DNA of 64,000 nucleotides from the NCBI GenBank assembly GCA_946402065.1, contig CAMIVR010000007.1, positions 1 to 64,000 of the forward strand. The letters are read 5' to 3'. The notes below the pieces were generated by a model. The model searched no databases. It was not told the origin of the DNA and was given only the letters and a program-made list of their open reading frames with translations. Below are positions 27,501-36,541 of this stretch, one piece after another. The stretch is from an uncultured Brevibacillus sp. GTDB taxonomy: Bacteria; Bacillota; Bacilli; Brevibacillales; Brevibacillaceae. Every line of letters starts with the position of its first letter. The first letter of the stretch is position 1. The position numbers and the translations under genes are program-made.

Positions 27501-28280
27501 ATGCTTTTGGTGCTCGATATAGGGAATAGCAATATTGTCTTAGGCATGTACGAGGGCGACGAGCTTGCTTTCCACTGGCGCGTTGCCACTGACCGTAACA
27601 AGACCGAGGACGAATACGGCATGCTGGTGCTCAATTTGTTTGACAGCGTCGGCTTGCACTTTGATCAGATCGAAGGGGTTATCATCTCTTCGGTAGTGCC
27701 GCCGCTCAATCTTGCCATCGAGCGGATGTGCATCAAATATTTCCAAAAGAAGCCGCTGGTGGTCGGTCCCGGAATCAAGACGGGACTGAACATTAAATCC
27801 GAGTATCCGCGCGAGCTGGGGGCAGACCGGATCGTCAACGCGGTCGCTGCGATCCATTTTTACGGCCCGCCGCTGATAGTCGTTGACTTCGGGACGGCGA
27901 CGACATTTTGTTACGTAGACCAGCATGCACAGTACAGAGGTGGCGCGATTGCCCCCGGAATAGGCATTTCTACGGAGGCGTTGTTCACGCGGGCGGCCAA
28001 GCTGCCGCGCATCGAATTGACCAAACCGCCAAGCGTAGTCGGCCGCAATACGATTGCCTCGATGCAATCGGGGATTTACTACGGGTTTGTCGGCCAGGTC
28101 GAGGGGATTGTGGGGCGGATGGCGGCAGAGTCCGAGGTTCGCCCCAAGGTTGTCGCTACGGGCGGTTTGGCGTCATTAATAGCCGATGAGACACGCTGCA
28201 TTGACGTCGTGGATACGAGTTTGACGTTAAAAGGATTGCGGTTGATCTACATGCGGAATCAAGAACAACAAACCAGATAA
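27501..28280 (+). CDS. coaX: Type III pantothenate kinase
   Basis: Catalyses the first step of coenzyme A synthesis and is insensitive to CoA feedback. The 259 residues belong to the ASKHA fold: N-terminal phosphate loop [29 protein letters not shown] and the C-terminal ATGGLASLI. It follows nadC by 13 nt and appears co-transcribed with nadB and nadC, linking NAD and CoA supply. Confidence 0.96.
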   Translation: MLLVLDIGNSNIVLGMYEGDELAFHWRVATDRNKTEDEYGMLVLNLFDSVGLHFDQIEGVIISSVVPPLNLAIERMCIKYFQKKPLVVGPGIKTGLNIKSEYPRELGADRIVNAVAAIHFYGPPLIVVDFGTATTFCYVDQHAQYRGGAIAPGIGISTEALFTRAAKLPRIELTKPPSVVGRNTIASMQSGIYYGFVGQVEGIVGRMAAESEVRPKVVATGGLASLIADETRCIDVVDTSLTLKGLRLIYMRNQEQQTR

Positions 28281-28307
28281 AATCCGAGTTTACTAGCTCG
28301 ACCAAGC

Positions 28308-28375
28308 ATGGGCCGAAAGAGGGAAGGAACCGGCGCTGTCAACGCGTCTTCCGCTCTTGGCTCGTGTTTTTTTGC
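28308..28375 (+). terminator. Probable terminator after coaX
   Basis: GGCCGAAAGAGGGAAGG pairs imperfectly with TCTTCCGCTCTTGGCT, followed by GTGTTTTTTT. Confidence 0.6.
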
Positions 28376-28481
28376 GTTTCTGGATGTTCCGGTTGAAAGG
28401 AACCCGTATACGACGAGAGAATTGTTAGAGAATACCGAAGGAGGGACCCGTCGTGAATTGTAGTGAAACAGAGGGGATGGA

Positions 28482-29660
28482 ATGAAGCGTACAGTTTACA
28501 AAGGGAGCGTTGTCCTGACAGATCAAATCGTCGAACAGGGAGTCGTTGCAGTGGAGCACGGGCGAATTATCTATGCCGGAGCAGAAGGCGGCTACAGCTA
28601 TGGAGGAGACGAGCAGCTTCGCGATTACTCGGGGTGTTGGATCATGCCCGGGTTGATCGATATCCACGTCCATGGCAGCAATGGATGCGATGTGATGGAT
28701 GGAACGAGAGAAGCGCTTCAGACCATCAGCAAAAGCCTGTGCCGTTACGGCGTTACCGGATTTCTGGCGACGACGATGGCAGCGCCCCTCACAGAAGTAG
28801 AGCGGGTAACGGCAGCGGTCGCGGCACTGATGGCAGAGGGAGTGGAGCTCGATGCGCAATTGCTGGGAGTGCATCTCGAGGGGCCATGGCTGAATCCGCG
28901 CATGAAAGGAGCTCAGTCAGAGGAGCACATCTGCAATCCGGGTGAGCAGCAAGTAGAGGCAGTCCTGCACATGTGCGGCGAGCATTTGCGCGTCGTGACG
29001 ATTGCGCCGGAGCTGCCGGGGGCGTTGGCTGCGATTCGACGGTTGAGCAGCCAGGGGATCGTCTGCTCCATTGGCCATACAGACGCTACGGCAGAGCAGG
29101 TAGAGGCAGCGATTGCCCATGGAGCGACACACTGTACACACTTATTTAATGCGATGCGCGGGCTGCATCATCGGGAGCCGGGGGTGGTCGGCACAGCGCT
29201 GGTAAAACGACAGTTGAGCTGCGATATGATCGCCGATCTCGTCCATGTCCACCCCCATGCCGTTGAATTGGCTTACCATAGCAAAGGACGTGAACGCCTG
29301 TTTTTGATCAGCGACGGGATGCGGGCAGTCGGCATGAGCGACGGGAGCTATGAGCTGGGCGGGCAGACGGTCAACGTAGTCGGCTGCATCGCCCGTCTGA
29401 GTGACGGCACCCTTGCCGGAAGTACGCTGACATTGAATCAGGCGGTGCGGAACATGGTCGAGACGTTGGGTATATCTGTATCCGATGCTGTCTATATGGC
29501 AGCCACGGGACCAGCCGAAAAAATCGGTTGGGGCAGTCAAAAGGGCAGTCTGGATGCGGGAAAGGATGCCGATCTCGTAATCATGGCAAAGGACTTTACC
29601 GTGCTGTTGACAGTGGTGCAGGGGCGAGTCGTCTTCCGTGAGGGGGAGAATCGACCGTAA
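28482..29660 (+). CDS. nagA: N-acetylglucosamine-6-phosphate deacetylase
   Basis: An amidohydrolase that deacetylates GlcNAc-6-P to GlcN-6-P, feeding recycled cell-wall amino sugars into metabolism. Its 392 residues match the family: metal-binding HVHG near the N-terminus, HLEGPWLN, GHTDATAEQ, THLFNAM and the catalytic-Asp segment LISDGM. GAGGGG precedes the ATG. No nagB or PTS gene is adjacent, so it stands alone. Confidence 0.95.
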   Translation: MKRTVYKGSVVLTDQIVEQGVVAVEHGRIIYAGAEGGYSYGGDEQLRDYSGCWIMPGLIDIHVHGSNGCDVMDGTREALQTISKSLCRYGVTGFLATTMAAPLTEVERVTAAVAALMAEGVELDAQLLGVHLEGPWLNPRMKGAQSEEHICNPGEQQVEAVLHMCGEHLRVVTIAPELPGALAAIRRLSSQGIVCSIGHTDATAEQVEAAIAHGATHCTHLFNAMRGLHHREPGVVGTALVKRQLSCDMIADLVHVHPHAVELAYHSKGRERLFLISDGMRAVGMSDGSYELGGQTVNVVGCIARLSDGTLAGSTLTLNQAVRNMVETLGISVSDAVYMAATGPAEKIGWGSQKGSLDAGKDADLVIMAKDFTVLLTVVQGRVVFREGENRP

Positions 29661-30047
29661 TATCCAAGGATCGGGTAAGTTCACATGGCGACGTTATACG
29701 CAACATTGGCGATAGCTGGAGGATTGCCTGCGATGACGAGGAGCAGATAGCACGCCGGATTGATCGACTAACTGGACAACGGTTTGCTGGCGACCAAACC
29801 ATTCATGCCGCTACCTACTTCCTGTCCCGGTTCCTGATCGTGAAGTTTATTAGGTGACACCGGGTCAGGAGGTACGTAACCACGTTGATCATTGCCAGAA
29901 ACAGGACCAAGGAATCATTTTTTTATAAAACACAAATGATAAAATTTTCGTATTATTTTACATATCTAGGTTTCCTCCAAGATTAGACAGGGTATATATG
30001 TAAAATAACAAAACACGTAGACGGAAAAACATAGATGGGGGAAACGT
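29661..30047. other. Gene-free stretch with one hairpin
   Basis: No supported gene lies here. The only clear structure is an inverted repeat at 29816-29874: TACTTCCTGTCCCGGT faces ACCGGGTCAGGAGGTA with two mismatches around a 27-nt spacer and no T run. The last 120 nt are AT-rich and should hold the chemoreceptor promoter, but I could not assign one confidently; no clear sigma-D motif was seen. Confidence 0.5.
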
Positions 30048-31748
30048 ATGCGATTTACGCTATCAGGGAAACTCATTCTCGGGTTCACTTGTATTTTGCT
30101 GATGTTGGTTGGTTTTGGTTTGCTGTCCATTTCGGAAATGAAAACCCTCAATCAAAAAACAGTGGAAGTCCAATCGAAATGGCTCCCCGCTGTCAAAGCA
30201 ATCAATGAAATCAATTATTTGATTGAACACGTTGCGGCAACCGATTTAAAGCATGTTGTTTCCAACGATATGGGAGCGAAGGGAGCATATGAAGAGGAAA
30301 TTAACAAAACGGTTGGAGAATTAAACAACACCTTTAAAGAATACGAAAGCATGATCAGTTCTGAAGAAGAAGCCACGATCTTCAAAAACATGAGGCGAGA
30401 GTGGGACTGGTACATAAAAATTCACGACCTGGTGATCCAGGCGAGCAACAAGCGGGATAATGTGTATGCGGGCACGCTTGTCGGAGGGGCTAACGACCGC
30501 TTCAACACGATCCGCGTCTACCTCGACAAGCTGGTGAAAATCAACATGGATGGCGCCATTGCCGCGAGCAATGAAGGGAGCGCCCTGTTCGAGACAAGCC
30601 GGAGAAACACGATTGCGATCAGCGCTGTGGCTGTCATTCTCGGCTTGATCATCGCCATTTTCATCAGTAACAAAATCTCGCGACCGGTCAAAAAGATGGC
30701 GTTGCTCGCCACCGAAATCGCCGAAGGCAACCTCCGGGTAGAGCAAATGAACGTGAAAAACAAGGACGAAATCGGCGACTTGGCCAACGCCTTTAACGTA
30801 ATGTCCAATGGCCTGCGAACCGTTGTTCAGCAGGTGGCGACCAATACAGAGCAGGTAGCGGCATCGGCCGAGGAGCTTTTGGCCAGCTCCGAGCAGACGA
30901 GTCGAGCGACTGAGCAGATCGCGTCCACGATTCAAGAGGTAGCTTCAGGGACGGAGCAGCAAGCACAGAGTGTGCAAGAGAGCTCCAAGGCAGTGACGGA
31001 AATGTCGATCGGGGCCGAGCAGATCGCCAGCAATGCGCAGACAGTATCGACGGCAGCGGTCCAGGCATCCACGCTCTCGCAAGAAGGCAACCAGACGATC
31101 CAGGTCGCCATCAAACAAATCAATTCCATTCACAAAACGATTAGCGGGCTTGCCGAAGTGATCAAGGGCTTGGGCAATCGCTCGCAAGAGATCGGCCAAA
31201 TCGTTGAGGTCATTTCCGGAATTGCCGGACAGACCAATCTGTTGGCCCTGAATGCAGCTATCGAAGCCGCGCGGGCCGGGGAGCAGGGCCGGGGCTTTGC
31301 CGTTGTCGCCGATGAAGTCCGCAAGCTCGCCGAGCAGTCCTCCAGCTCGGCACAGCAAATATCCGATCTGATCCAGGGCATTCAGGTGGAGACGCAGAAG
31401 GCCGTGTCGGCGATGAGCGTCGGCACGCGAGAAGTCGCGGAAGGATTGCAAATGGTCAATTCGGCGGGAGACGCATTTGAACAGATCCAGCAATCGATCG
31501 TCCAGGTGGCCCGGCAAATCCAGGAGGTATCGGCAGCAGCCGAGCAAATGTCGGCGAATACGGAGCACGTCGTCAACTCTATCCAGCATATCGCGCAAAT
31601 CGCCGAAGAAGCCGCTTCGGGGACGCAGACGGTATCGGCATCGACAGAAGAACAGCTCGCCTCGATGGAGGAGATCTCGTCCTCGGCGAATGCACTCTCC
31701 AATATGGCGGAAGAGCTGCAAATGCTGGTGGGCAAATTTAAACTGTAA
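30048..31748 (+). CDS. Methyl-accepting chemotaxis protein
   Basis: A transmembrane chemoreceptor of 566 residues. An N-terminal helix (about 8-28), a roughly 150-residue extracellular four-helix-bundle sensor, a second helix (about 187-207), a HAMP domain ([20 protein letters not shown]) and a long cytoplasmic signalling domain with the conserved hairpin tip ([20 protein letters not shown]) are all visible. Its ligand is unknown. GATGGGGGAAA precedes the ATG. It is monocistronic, ending at a terminator. Confidence 0.95.
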   Translation: MRFTLSGKLILGFTCILLMLVGFGLLSISEMKTLNQKTVEVQSKWLPAVKAINEINYLIEHVAATDLKHVVSNDMGAKGAYEEEINKTVGELNNTFKEYESMISSEEEATIFKNMRREWDWYIKIHDLVIQASNKRDNVYAGTLVGGANDRFNTIRVYLDKLVKINMDGAIAASNEGSALFETSRRNTIAISAVAVILGLIIAIFISNKISRPVKKMALLATEIAEGNLRVEQMNVKNKDEIGDLANAFNVMSNGLRTVVQQVATNTEQVAASAEELLASSEQTSRATEQIASTIQEVASGTEQQAQSVQESSKAVTEMSIGAEQIASNAQTVSTAAVQASTLSQEGNQTIQVAIKQINSIHKTISGLAEVIKGLGNRSQEIGQIVEVISGIAGQTNLLALNAAIEAARAGEQGRGFAVVADEVRKLAEQSSSSAQQISDLIQGIQVETQKAVSAMSVGTREVAEGLQMVNSAGDAFEQIQQSIVQVARQIQEVSAAAEQMSANTEHVVNSIQHIAQIAEEAASGTQTVSASTEEQLASMEEISSSANALSNMAEELQMLVGKFKL

Positions 31749-31767
31749 ACGGCAAAGAAGCAGTCAG

Positions 31768-31797
31768 CGGGTCTTGCGTAAAGCAGACCCGTTTTTT
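31768..31797 (+). terminator. Terminator after the chemoreceptor gene
   Basis: A 7-bp stem CGGGTCT/AGACCCG with a 10-nt loop is followed by six T residues, 20 nt after the stop codon. Confidence 0.85.
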
Positions 31798-31859
31798 GCG
31801 TGTCCGGCAATGAGCCAGCCATCCAGTCAAAGTTTTTTGGCGAAAACTGCAAGAAATCG

Positions 31860-31890
31860 TGAACCTTTTCGTCTCTTTAATTGTTACATA
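31860..31890 (+). promoter_or_regulatory. Candidate autoregulated ECF-type promoter
   Basis: TGAACCTTTT resembles the AAC-containing -35 of ECF sigma promoters. A plausible -10 (TTACATA) lies about 14 nt downstream and ends about 30 nt before the TTG start of the sigma gene. Many ECF sigma genes use their own product; that is the reason for this guess. Confidence 0.35.
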
Positions 31891-31921
31891 TGCAGACATA
31901 CCCGAAAAAGGAGGGAATCTG

Positions 31922-32425
31922 TTGACGGCAAAAGAGCTGTTTGAGTGCTACAAGCTGGACGTCTATCGAACCTGTTACTATATGCTGCAAAATCAACAGG
32001 ATGCGGAAGACCTTTGCCAGGAAGTGTTTGTGATTGCGATCCAGCAGGATTTTCGGCGAATCGAAAAACTGAAGCCGTGGCTGTTGAGTATTACGATGAA
32101 CACGTGTCGGAATTACCTCAAACGCAAAAAGCGCATCGTCTTGATGGAGTGGCTGAAGCAACTGACCGATCCGCAGCAAGTGGAAGAATCATACGAAGCG
32201 AAGGAACGTTTGAGCGAGCTGCAGCAGCTGCTGCAGAAGCTGCCGGAGCATATACGCTCGGTGATCGTGCTGAAATACTTGAACCAGTTGAAGAACGAAG
32301 AGATCGCAGCGGTGCTGGGAATTCCCGTGGGAACAGTGAAGTCGCGCTGCCACAACGGAATGCAGCAGCTGCGAAACAGTCTGCGAAGCGATTGTACCAA
32401 TCGAGCCTGGGAGGGGTTACTATGA
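31922..32425 (+). CDS. ECF-type RNA polymerase sigma-70 factor
   Basis: An ECF sigma factor of 167 residues. Region 2 includes NQQDAEDLCQEVFVIAI, and region 4 is the helix-turn-helix LKNEEIAAVLGIPVGTVKSR. The TTG start at 31922 is chosen because AAAAAGGAGGG lies 7 nt upstream, and the longer track ORF has no ribosome binding site. It overlaps the next gene by four bases (ATGA), the usual coupling of a sigma factor with its anti-sigma factor. Confidence 0.9.
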   Translation: MTAKELFECYKLDVYRTCYYMLQNQQDAEDLCQEVFVIAIQQDFRRIEKLKPWLLSITMNTCRNYLKRKKRIVLMEWLKQLTDPQQVEESYEAKERLSELQQLLQKLPEHIRSVIVLKYLNQLKNEEIAAVLGIPVGTVKSRCHNGMQQLRNSLRSDCTNRAWEGLL

Positions 32426-33870
32426 GACAGGATTCGGAGCACTATGTAGACAGCCTTTTTTCGCAGGAGCAGGTGCCGAGGCCGGATTTCGACGCGATGT
32501 GGCAAGCGATTGAACAGCGGTTGGCACAAGCGGGGCCGACGCGGGACACTCGTCCCGGATTTTCCGGCAAGCTCAAATACGGTGCCTTGGCCATCGTTTC
32601 GACATGCCTGCTCACCGTATCGATCGGCGCGTACGTATCGCCGACGTTTGCCGAATACATCAAATCACTGTTTGACCGCAAGGATGCCGATGCCGGTCTG
32701 CAAACCGCTGCACAGCAAGGCTTCTCGCAGGAAACAAAAGCAGCGGTGACCGATCAGGGTATTACGATGCAAGTGATGGAGGCCATGGCTGATCCGACAA
32801 GGCTTGTCCTGACTGTCGGCTTGACCAAAAATGGCGAGCAGATCGATGCCTCCAAGATTTTTGACAAACACTTTGCCAACAGTTACGGCTTTCTGGAGGG
32901 TGGCTTTTATGTCACCGATGCTGCCGGCAATCTGGTGGCTGAGCGGATCGATGACGTCTATTCGCATGCGCCATATGCCGACCTGGTTTTCCGCGTCAAC
33001 CGGACGCTGGATACAAATGAGCTGGTCGCCCACCTGCGGATGAAGAAAATCGGGGAGACGGCAGGGGCATGGAAGCTGACCGTACCGGTCAATATGGAAA
33101 AGAGCATGATGGCCACCAAGGTCGTTCCTGTCGAGAAAACGTATAAAACCGCGCAGGGAGCGATTGTGAAGCTTAAAAACATCGTCTTTTCGCCGACAGC
33201 CACTCGGGTCGAAGTGGAAACCGACTGGACAGAGGAAGTAAAGGCAAGGGTTGCGAAGGAGCGGAGCGGCTATTTTGTCGAGAACGTGCTCTATCACATC
33301 GAGGATGAGAAAGGCAATGTGATCGCCAGCTCCAGCGACAAGGCCGACACCAGCCTGCAGCCCATCCTCAAGATCAGGGATCAGACGATCGACAGCGGCA
33401 GCAGACAGCGGTTCCACGACAACTACGTTCCGCTGCCTGCCGATCAAAAGTTGACATTCGTGCTGGAATCGATCGATCTGGCCTTTATGGAAGAGTCGGG
33501 GCCATCGGTTACATTTAACCCGCAAGACCTGGCGAAAAAACCGGCTGCGCTCACCTACAGAGGCAATACGTTTACGGTGTCCGGCTTTACGCTGGAGCAG
33601 GGCAAAGAGGCTCAGCTAGAAATGCAGGGGACGGGTGGCTCCACATACGCAGGCTCGTGGAAGCTGCTGGATGACAAGGGGAATGCGTATCAGCTGGAAA
33701 GTATGCTGGATGGCCGGATTTGGTCGGGGATCGGCGAGGATTCGACAAGCGGAAAGAGCAAGCGGACGATTTACGGGCTGGATCATGCGCCTAAGCGGCT
33801 AACGTTGAAGCTGGAGGCGATGATTGTACGGGACGATAAAGTGGATTGGCGAGTGCCTGTTAGACAATAG
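32422..33870 (+). CDS. DUF4179-type membrane anti-sigma factor
   Basis: A single-pass membrane protein of 482 residues. A roughly 50-residue cytoplasmic N-terminus is followed by one helix (YGALAIVSTCLLTVSIGAYV, about residues 53-73) and a large extracytoplasmic part with a DUF4179-like domain and further beta-rich sequence. Coupling to the sigma gene indicates that it sequesters the sigma factor until an envelope signal is sensed. ATG 32422 overlaps the sigma stop; the longer track ORF is out of context. The inducing signal is unknown. Confidence 0.83.
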   Translation: MRQDSEHYVDSLFSQEQVPRPDFDAMWQAIEQRLAQAGPTRDTRPGFSGKLKYGALAIVSTCLLTVSIGAYVSPTFAEYIKSLFDRKDADAGLQTAAQQGFSQETKAAVTDQGITMQVMEAMADPTRLVLTVGLTKNGEQIDASKIFDKHFANSYGFLEGGFYVTDAAGNLVAERIDDVYSHAPYADLVFRVNRTLDTNELVAHLRMKKIGETAGAWKLTVPVNMEKSMMATKVVPVEKTYKTAQGAIVKLKNIVFSPTATRVEVETDWTEEVKARVAKERSGYFVENVLYHIEDEKGNVIASSSDKADTSLQPILKIRDQTIDSGSRQRFHDNYVPLPADQKLTFVLESIDLAFMEESGPSVTFNPQDLAKKPAALTYRGNTFTVSGFTLEQGKEAQLEMQGTGGSTYAGSWKLLDDKGNAYQLESMLDGRIWSGIGEDSTSGKSKRTIYGLDHAPKRLTLKLEAMIVRDDKVDWRVPVRQ

Positions 33871-33995
33871 ACAAAACAGATTGATCAACTTTATCGAAAG
33901 TAGTTCCCCCTTTTCCATTCGCGAAGTATGTGCATCTTTTGTTGGCAAACGGGTAGCAGACGCACTACGAGAGGTACCGGAGATATGAAGACGTG

Positions 33996-34038
33996 ACAAA
34001 GCCCTCCTTCGGGTGTAGCCGGGGGAGGGCTGTTTTGT
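33996..34038 (+). terminator. Terminator-like hairpin downstream of the anti-sigma gene
   Basis: ACAAAGCCCTCC pairs with GGAGGGCTGTTTTGT around a 16-nt loop, with a T-rich 3' side. It is symmetrical enough to work in both directions and overlaps the edge of a transposase fragment. Confidence 0.65.
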
Positions 34039-34175
34039 ATCCTCGATCAAAGACGTACATGGCTCCGATTTCATCGATCAGCGATTCCATTTGCGTGGTC
34101 GTTGGACTTGGAGGGAGTACGGTTAGCAAAGACGAGCCAAAGATGAATCTTGACTCCCGCTTGCTTTCATGTCGC
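34036..34175 (-). pseudogene. IS4-family transposase fragment
   Basis: Minus-strand translation gives two adjacent pieces of an IS4-type transposase in different frames: KQAGVKIHLWLVFA, then TTTQMESLIDEIGAMYVFDR followed by GY. These match the family's K-G-VKIHL strand and the YVFDRGY segment with a catalytic Asp. A frameshift separates them, and an in-frame stop precedes the first. Neither ends of the element nor the rest of the gene are present. It is a relic. Confidence 0.7.
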
Positions 34176-34199
34176 TGCTTCCGAACCACTGAGGAATGA

Positions 34200-34595
34200 A
34201 AATAGAAGTTATTGTCAAGATAGAATTAAGGAATCAAAGGACCGTTAGTGTCACTAATATCCCAATTTGCTTCTGAAGATGTTGTTTTGACAGAATACGA
34301 TATTGAGCCCAATAATACTCTCAAACCTTCACGACAAGTAATGGCCGCTGTACCAGTAGTTGACTTTATAAGTATACGTGTACTCTATTCCAAAATTTTG
34401 CTTAGATTCCAAATTTTTTATGAAACTTTCACAATGTCGTAATGTGTTGAATAGAAATTTGGTTGAGAATTAAGTACCCTGTGATGAATAAGCCAACATT
34501 CTTTACTATTAAATTCGATATGGTGAACAGTATGATTGTGTAGCTCTTTTAAAAAAGGCTATCTTATATCTTGATGTTGATATTCAGCCAAAAGA
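34200..34595. other. AT-rich stretch with decayed coding sequence
   Basis: No intact gene is supported. The stretch is clearly more AT-rich than its surroundings. A 64-codon frame at 34248-34442 (GTG with AAAGGA upstream) and a stop-flanked piece near 34520-34607 reading RYGEQYDCVALLKKAILYLD look protein-like but match nothing I recognise. Together with flanking transposase relics this suggests remnants of horizontally acquired genes. Confidence 0.4.
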
Positions 34596-34625
34596 AAAAA
34601 ACCGCCATTGTACGGCGGGTTTTTC
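34596..34625 (-). terminator. Terminator of the dehydrogenase gene
   Basis: ACCGCC/GGCGGGT form a short stem with A and T runs on either side, so it can act in both directions. It lies 26 nt downstream of the minus-strand dehydrogenase gene. Confidence 0.75.
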
Positions 34626-34650
34626 AGCTAAAGTTCTCCGTAACTGACTC

Positions 34651-35631
34651 TCAATGAACCTGTGTTTCCAAATTAATGACTACCTTGCCTACCACGCGAC
34701 CTTCTCCAAAATACTCAAGTGCTTTTGCTGTGTCCTTTAAAGAAAACCGCCGATCGATAACTGGCGTGACCTGACCTGTTTCAATAAAGGATTTCCAAAC
34801 CAACTGATCGTTATGGTTCGGTTTATGAACCAGTACCTTCACTTTCTTCTTTTCAACCCAAGCGATCGACGGTGACACCAGCAGAGCCTGAAAGATCCGA
34901 GGCAGAGAACCGCCAACCATGACATACGTGCCTCCTGATTTGAGTGCTTTCTTGATCTCGAAAATCGAACGATTCCCGACAACATCAAGGATCACGTCGT
35001 AACGCCGACCGCTGTTGGTGAAATCTTCTTTCGTATAATCCAGCACGTGATCTGCTCCGATTGAACGCAGCATTTCCAGCTTCTCAGCTCTATCCACACC
35101 AGTCACATCAACCTCAAGCAATTTGGCATATTGAATTCCAAATGTACCTACCCCGCCGCCCGCCCCATTAATCAAAACCTGATAACCTTTTGAAAGCTTC
35201 CCTTTATCACGTAATCCTTGTAAGGCTAGAACAGCCGCTTGTGGAATGGCGGCTGCCTGTTCAAAACTCAAACCTTCAGGTTTTTGCGTCAATGCTTCTT
35301 CGTTAGCGCATACGTATTCAGCAAACCCGCCCCAACCGCAACCAGAAATGTCTCCAAAAACTTCGTCCCCCTGCCTAAACTTATTGACAGCAGCGCCCAC
35401 AGAGACTACCCGCCCCGCTATGTCAGCGCCTAGGGTGCGGTAACGGGGCTTGCGAAGTCCGCCAAGTCGGGTCACAAACGGTTTTCCACGTAGGAGATCC
35501 CAATCCCAGGAATTCACCGATGCAGCGTGCACTCTGATCAGCACTTCATGATCCAAAGGTTGGGGGATTTCCACTTCTTCCATTCGTAGGACATCGGGCG
35601 TTCCGTAGGTATCATACACCAGTGCCCTCAT
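34651..35631 (-). CDS. Zinc-independent MDR dehydrogenase/quinone oxidoreductase
   Basis: An NAD(P)-dependent medium-chain dehydrogenase/reductase of 326 residues. The GroES-like N-terminal half lacks the catalytic Cys-His zinc ligands. The Rossmann half has INGAGGGVGTFGIQYAK and HVLDYTKEDF. This matches quinone oxidoreductase-like or enone reductase-like family members. ATG 35631 is chosen because AAGGGGTAGG precedes it; the track's longer start adds an unlikely 26 residues. It is oriented opposite to its neighbours and flanked by transposase relics, suggesting acquisition. The substrate is unknown. Confidence 0.85.
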   Translation of the reverse strand: MRALVYDTYGTPDVLRMEEVEIPQPLDHEVLIRVHAASVNSWDWDLLRGKPFVTRLGGLRKPRYRTLGADIAGRVVSVGAAVNKFRQGDEVFGDISGCGWGGFAEYVCANEEALTQKPEGLSFEQAAAIPQAAVLALQGLRDKGKLSKGYQVLINGAGGGVGTFGIQYAKLLEVDVTGVDRAEKLEMLRSIGADHVLDYTKEDFTNSGRRYDVILDVVGNRSIFEIKKALKSGGTYVMVGGSLPRIFQALLVSPSIAWVEKKKVKVLVHKPNHNDQLVWKSFIETGQVTPVIDRRFSLKDTAKALEYFGEGRVVGKVVINLETQVH

Positions 35632-35801
35632 TTTACCTACCCCTTGTTTCACTTGACGACCTCCTTCCAATCCTAAACTAATGTTCATTGCATAGGTCTT
35701 TTCTAACATGGTTGAGTCCGACCATTCGCAAAATTCAATGTTACAACTCTATACGTCATGCACACATTTCTGGTTTCAGCCTAAACTATACTCGCGATCA
35801 C

Positions 35802-36448
35802 TCAACAGTAAGTTATCCGTCGAAGCCTAGCGTTCGTATTCTTCACAGAAAACAGGCATGAGGACACCAACATGTTTTTCTTATTCGACGTTGTGTTCTC
35901 ATATTCCTTGCTGTCAAGATAGCGGAACCACGCCAGGTAATGCTCCAAATATTTAGTTGCCACACCGTTGAAACGGTCCATCCACTTCTACAGACGGCTA
36001 TGGTAGCTGTTGACGTTCTGGATATGGTAAACGCCTTTGACGCGCTGTTTCCCATCGGACTTGAAACGGTAATGTGCCAAACCCTTTTGATTGGCATAGG
36101 AACTGAACGTGCGCCAGGAATCCGTGCAAAGCACGTTGGAGTTCGATAGGTGAGACCCAATTGCTTCATCCAATTTCGTAGTACGAATGCGTCCACGCCC
36201 AAGTACGCCAGAGAAGGTCATTTTCTGACGGTCTCGGGCGACCAGTACGCAGACTTGGTCATTACTGATGCCACGGTGCTTCGCTTTACCGCCGCGCTTG
36301 CGCGGCTTGCGTTCGGTAATATTCCGCCTGCCCTTTTCCGAGTACAGGAAGTAGGTTTCGTCCATTTCGACTATACCTTGGAATGTTTCGGTCGGAACCT
36401 GTTTAAGCGCAGCGAGAATCTTATGGCGCCAGTAAAAGAGGGTCACGA
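35802..36448 (-). pseudogene. IS1595-like transposase, 5'-truncated with in-frame stop
   Basis: Minus-strand translation shows an IS1595-type DDE transposase core: LFYWRHKIL, GIVEMDETYF (first catalytic acid), KAKHRGISNDQVCV, LCTDSWRTFSSYA, HYRFKSDGKQRVKG and HIQNVNSYHSRL. A TAG at 35988-35990 interrupts the frame, which resumes with KWMDRFNGVATKYLEHYLAW and ends at 35802. The N-terminal zinc-ribbon part is missing: homology stops about 100 nt before the tad genes. It cannot encode a full transposase. Confidence 0.85.
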
Positions 36449-36463
36449 ATGAAAATATGCGAA

Positions 36464-36472
36464 TGGTATAGT
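36464..36472 (+). promoter_or_regulatory. Possible extended -10 upstream of the tad locus
   Basis: TGGTATAGT fits an extended -10 element 70 nt before the first tad gene, at the junction with the IS1595 relic. No good -35 is visible. It may be a promoter created or left at the insertion junction. Confidence 0.3.
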
Positions 36473-36541
36473 CCGTTCTTTTTTTGTCCCACCGACTTCG
36501 GTTACGCTAGGAAAAAACGAGATCCAAGAGGAGAGGGGAGC

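Noticed and set aside
26594-27634. 346-aa minus-strand ORF
   Set aside because: Antisense shadow of nadB, nadC and coaX; low-complexity translation without motifs.
29816-29874. Inverted repeat after nagA as a terminator
   Set aside because: The loop is long, the arms contain mismatches and no T run follows, so it is only noted as a hairpin.
31945-32421. N-terminal 159 residues of the long anti-sigma ORF
   Set aside because: This part lies out of frame inside the sigma gene. The ATG at 32422 with ATGA overlap is the natural start.
34248-34442. 64-codon plus-strand ORF with a weak ribosome binding site
   Set aside because: No family resemblance, in an AT-rich decayed stretch. Recorded only within the region description.
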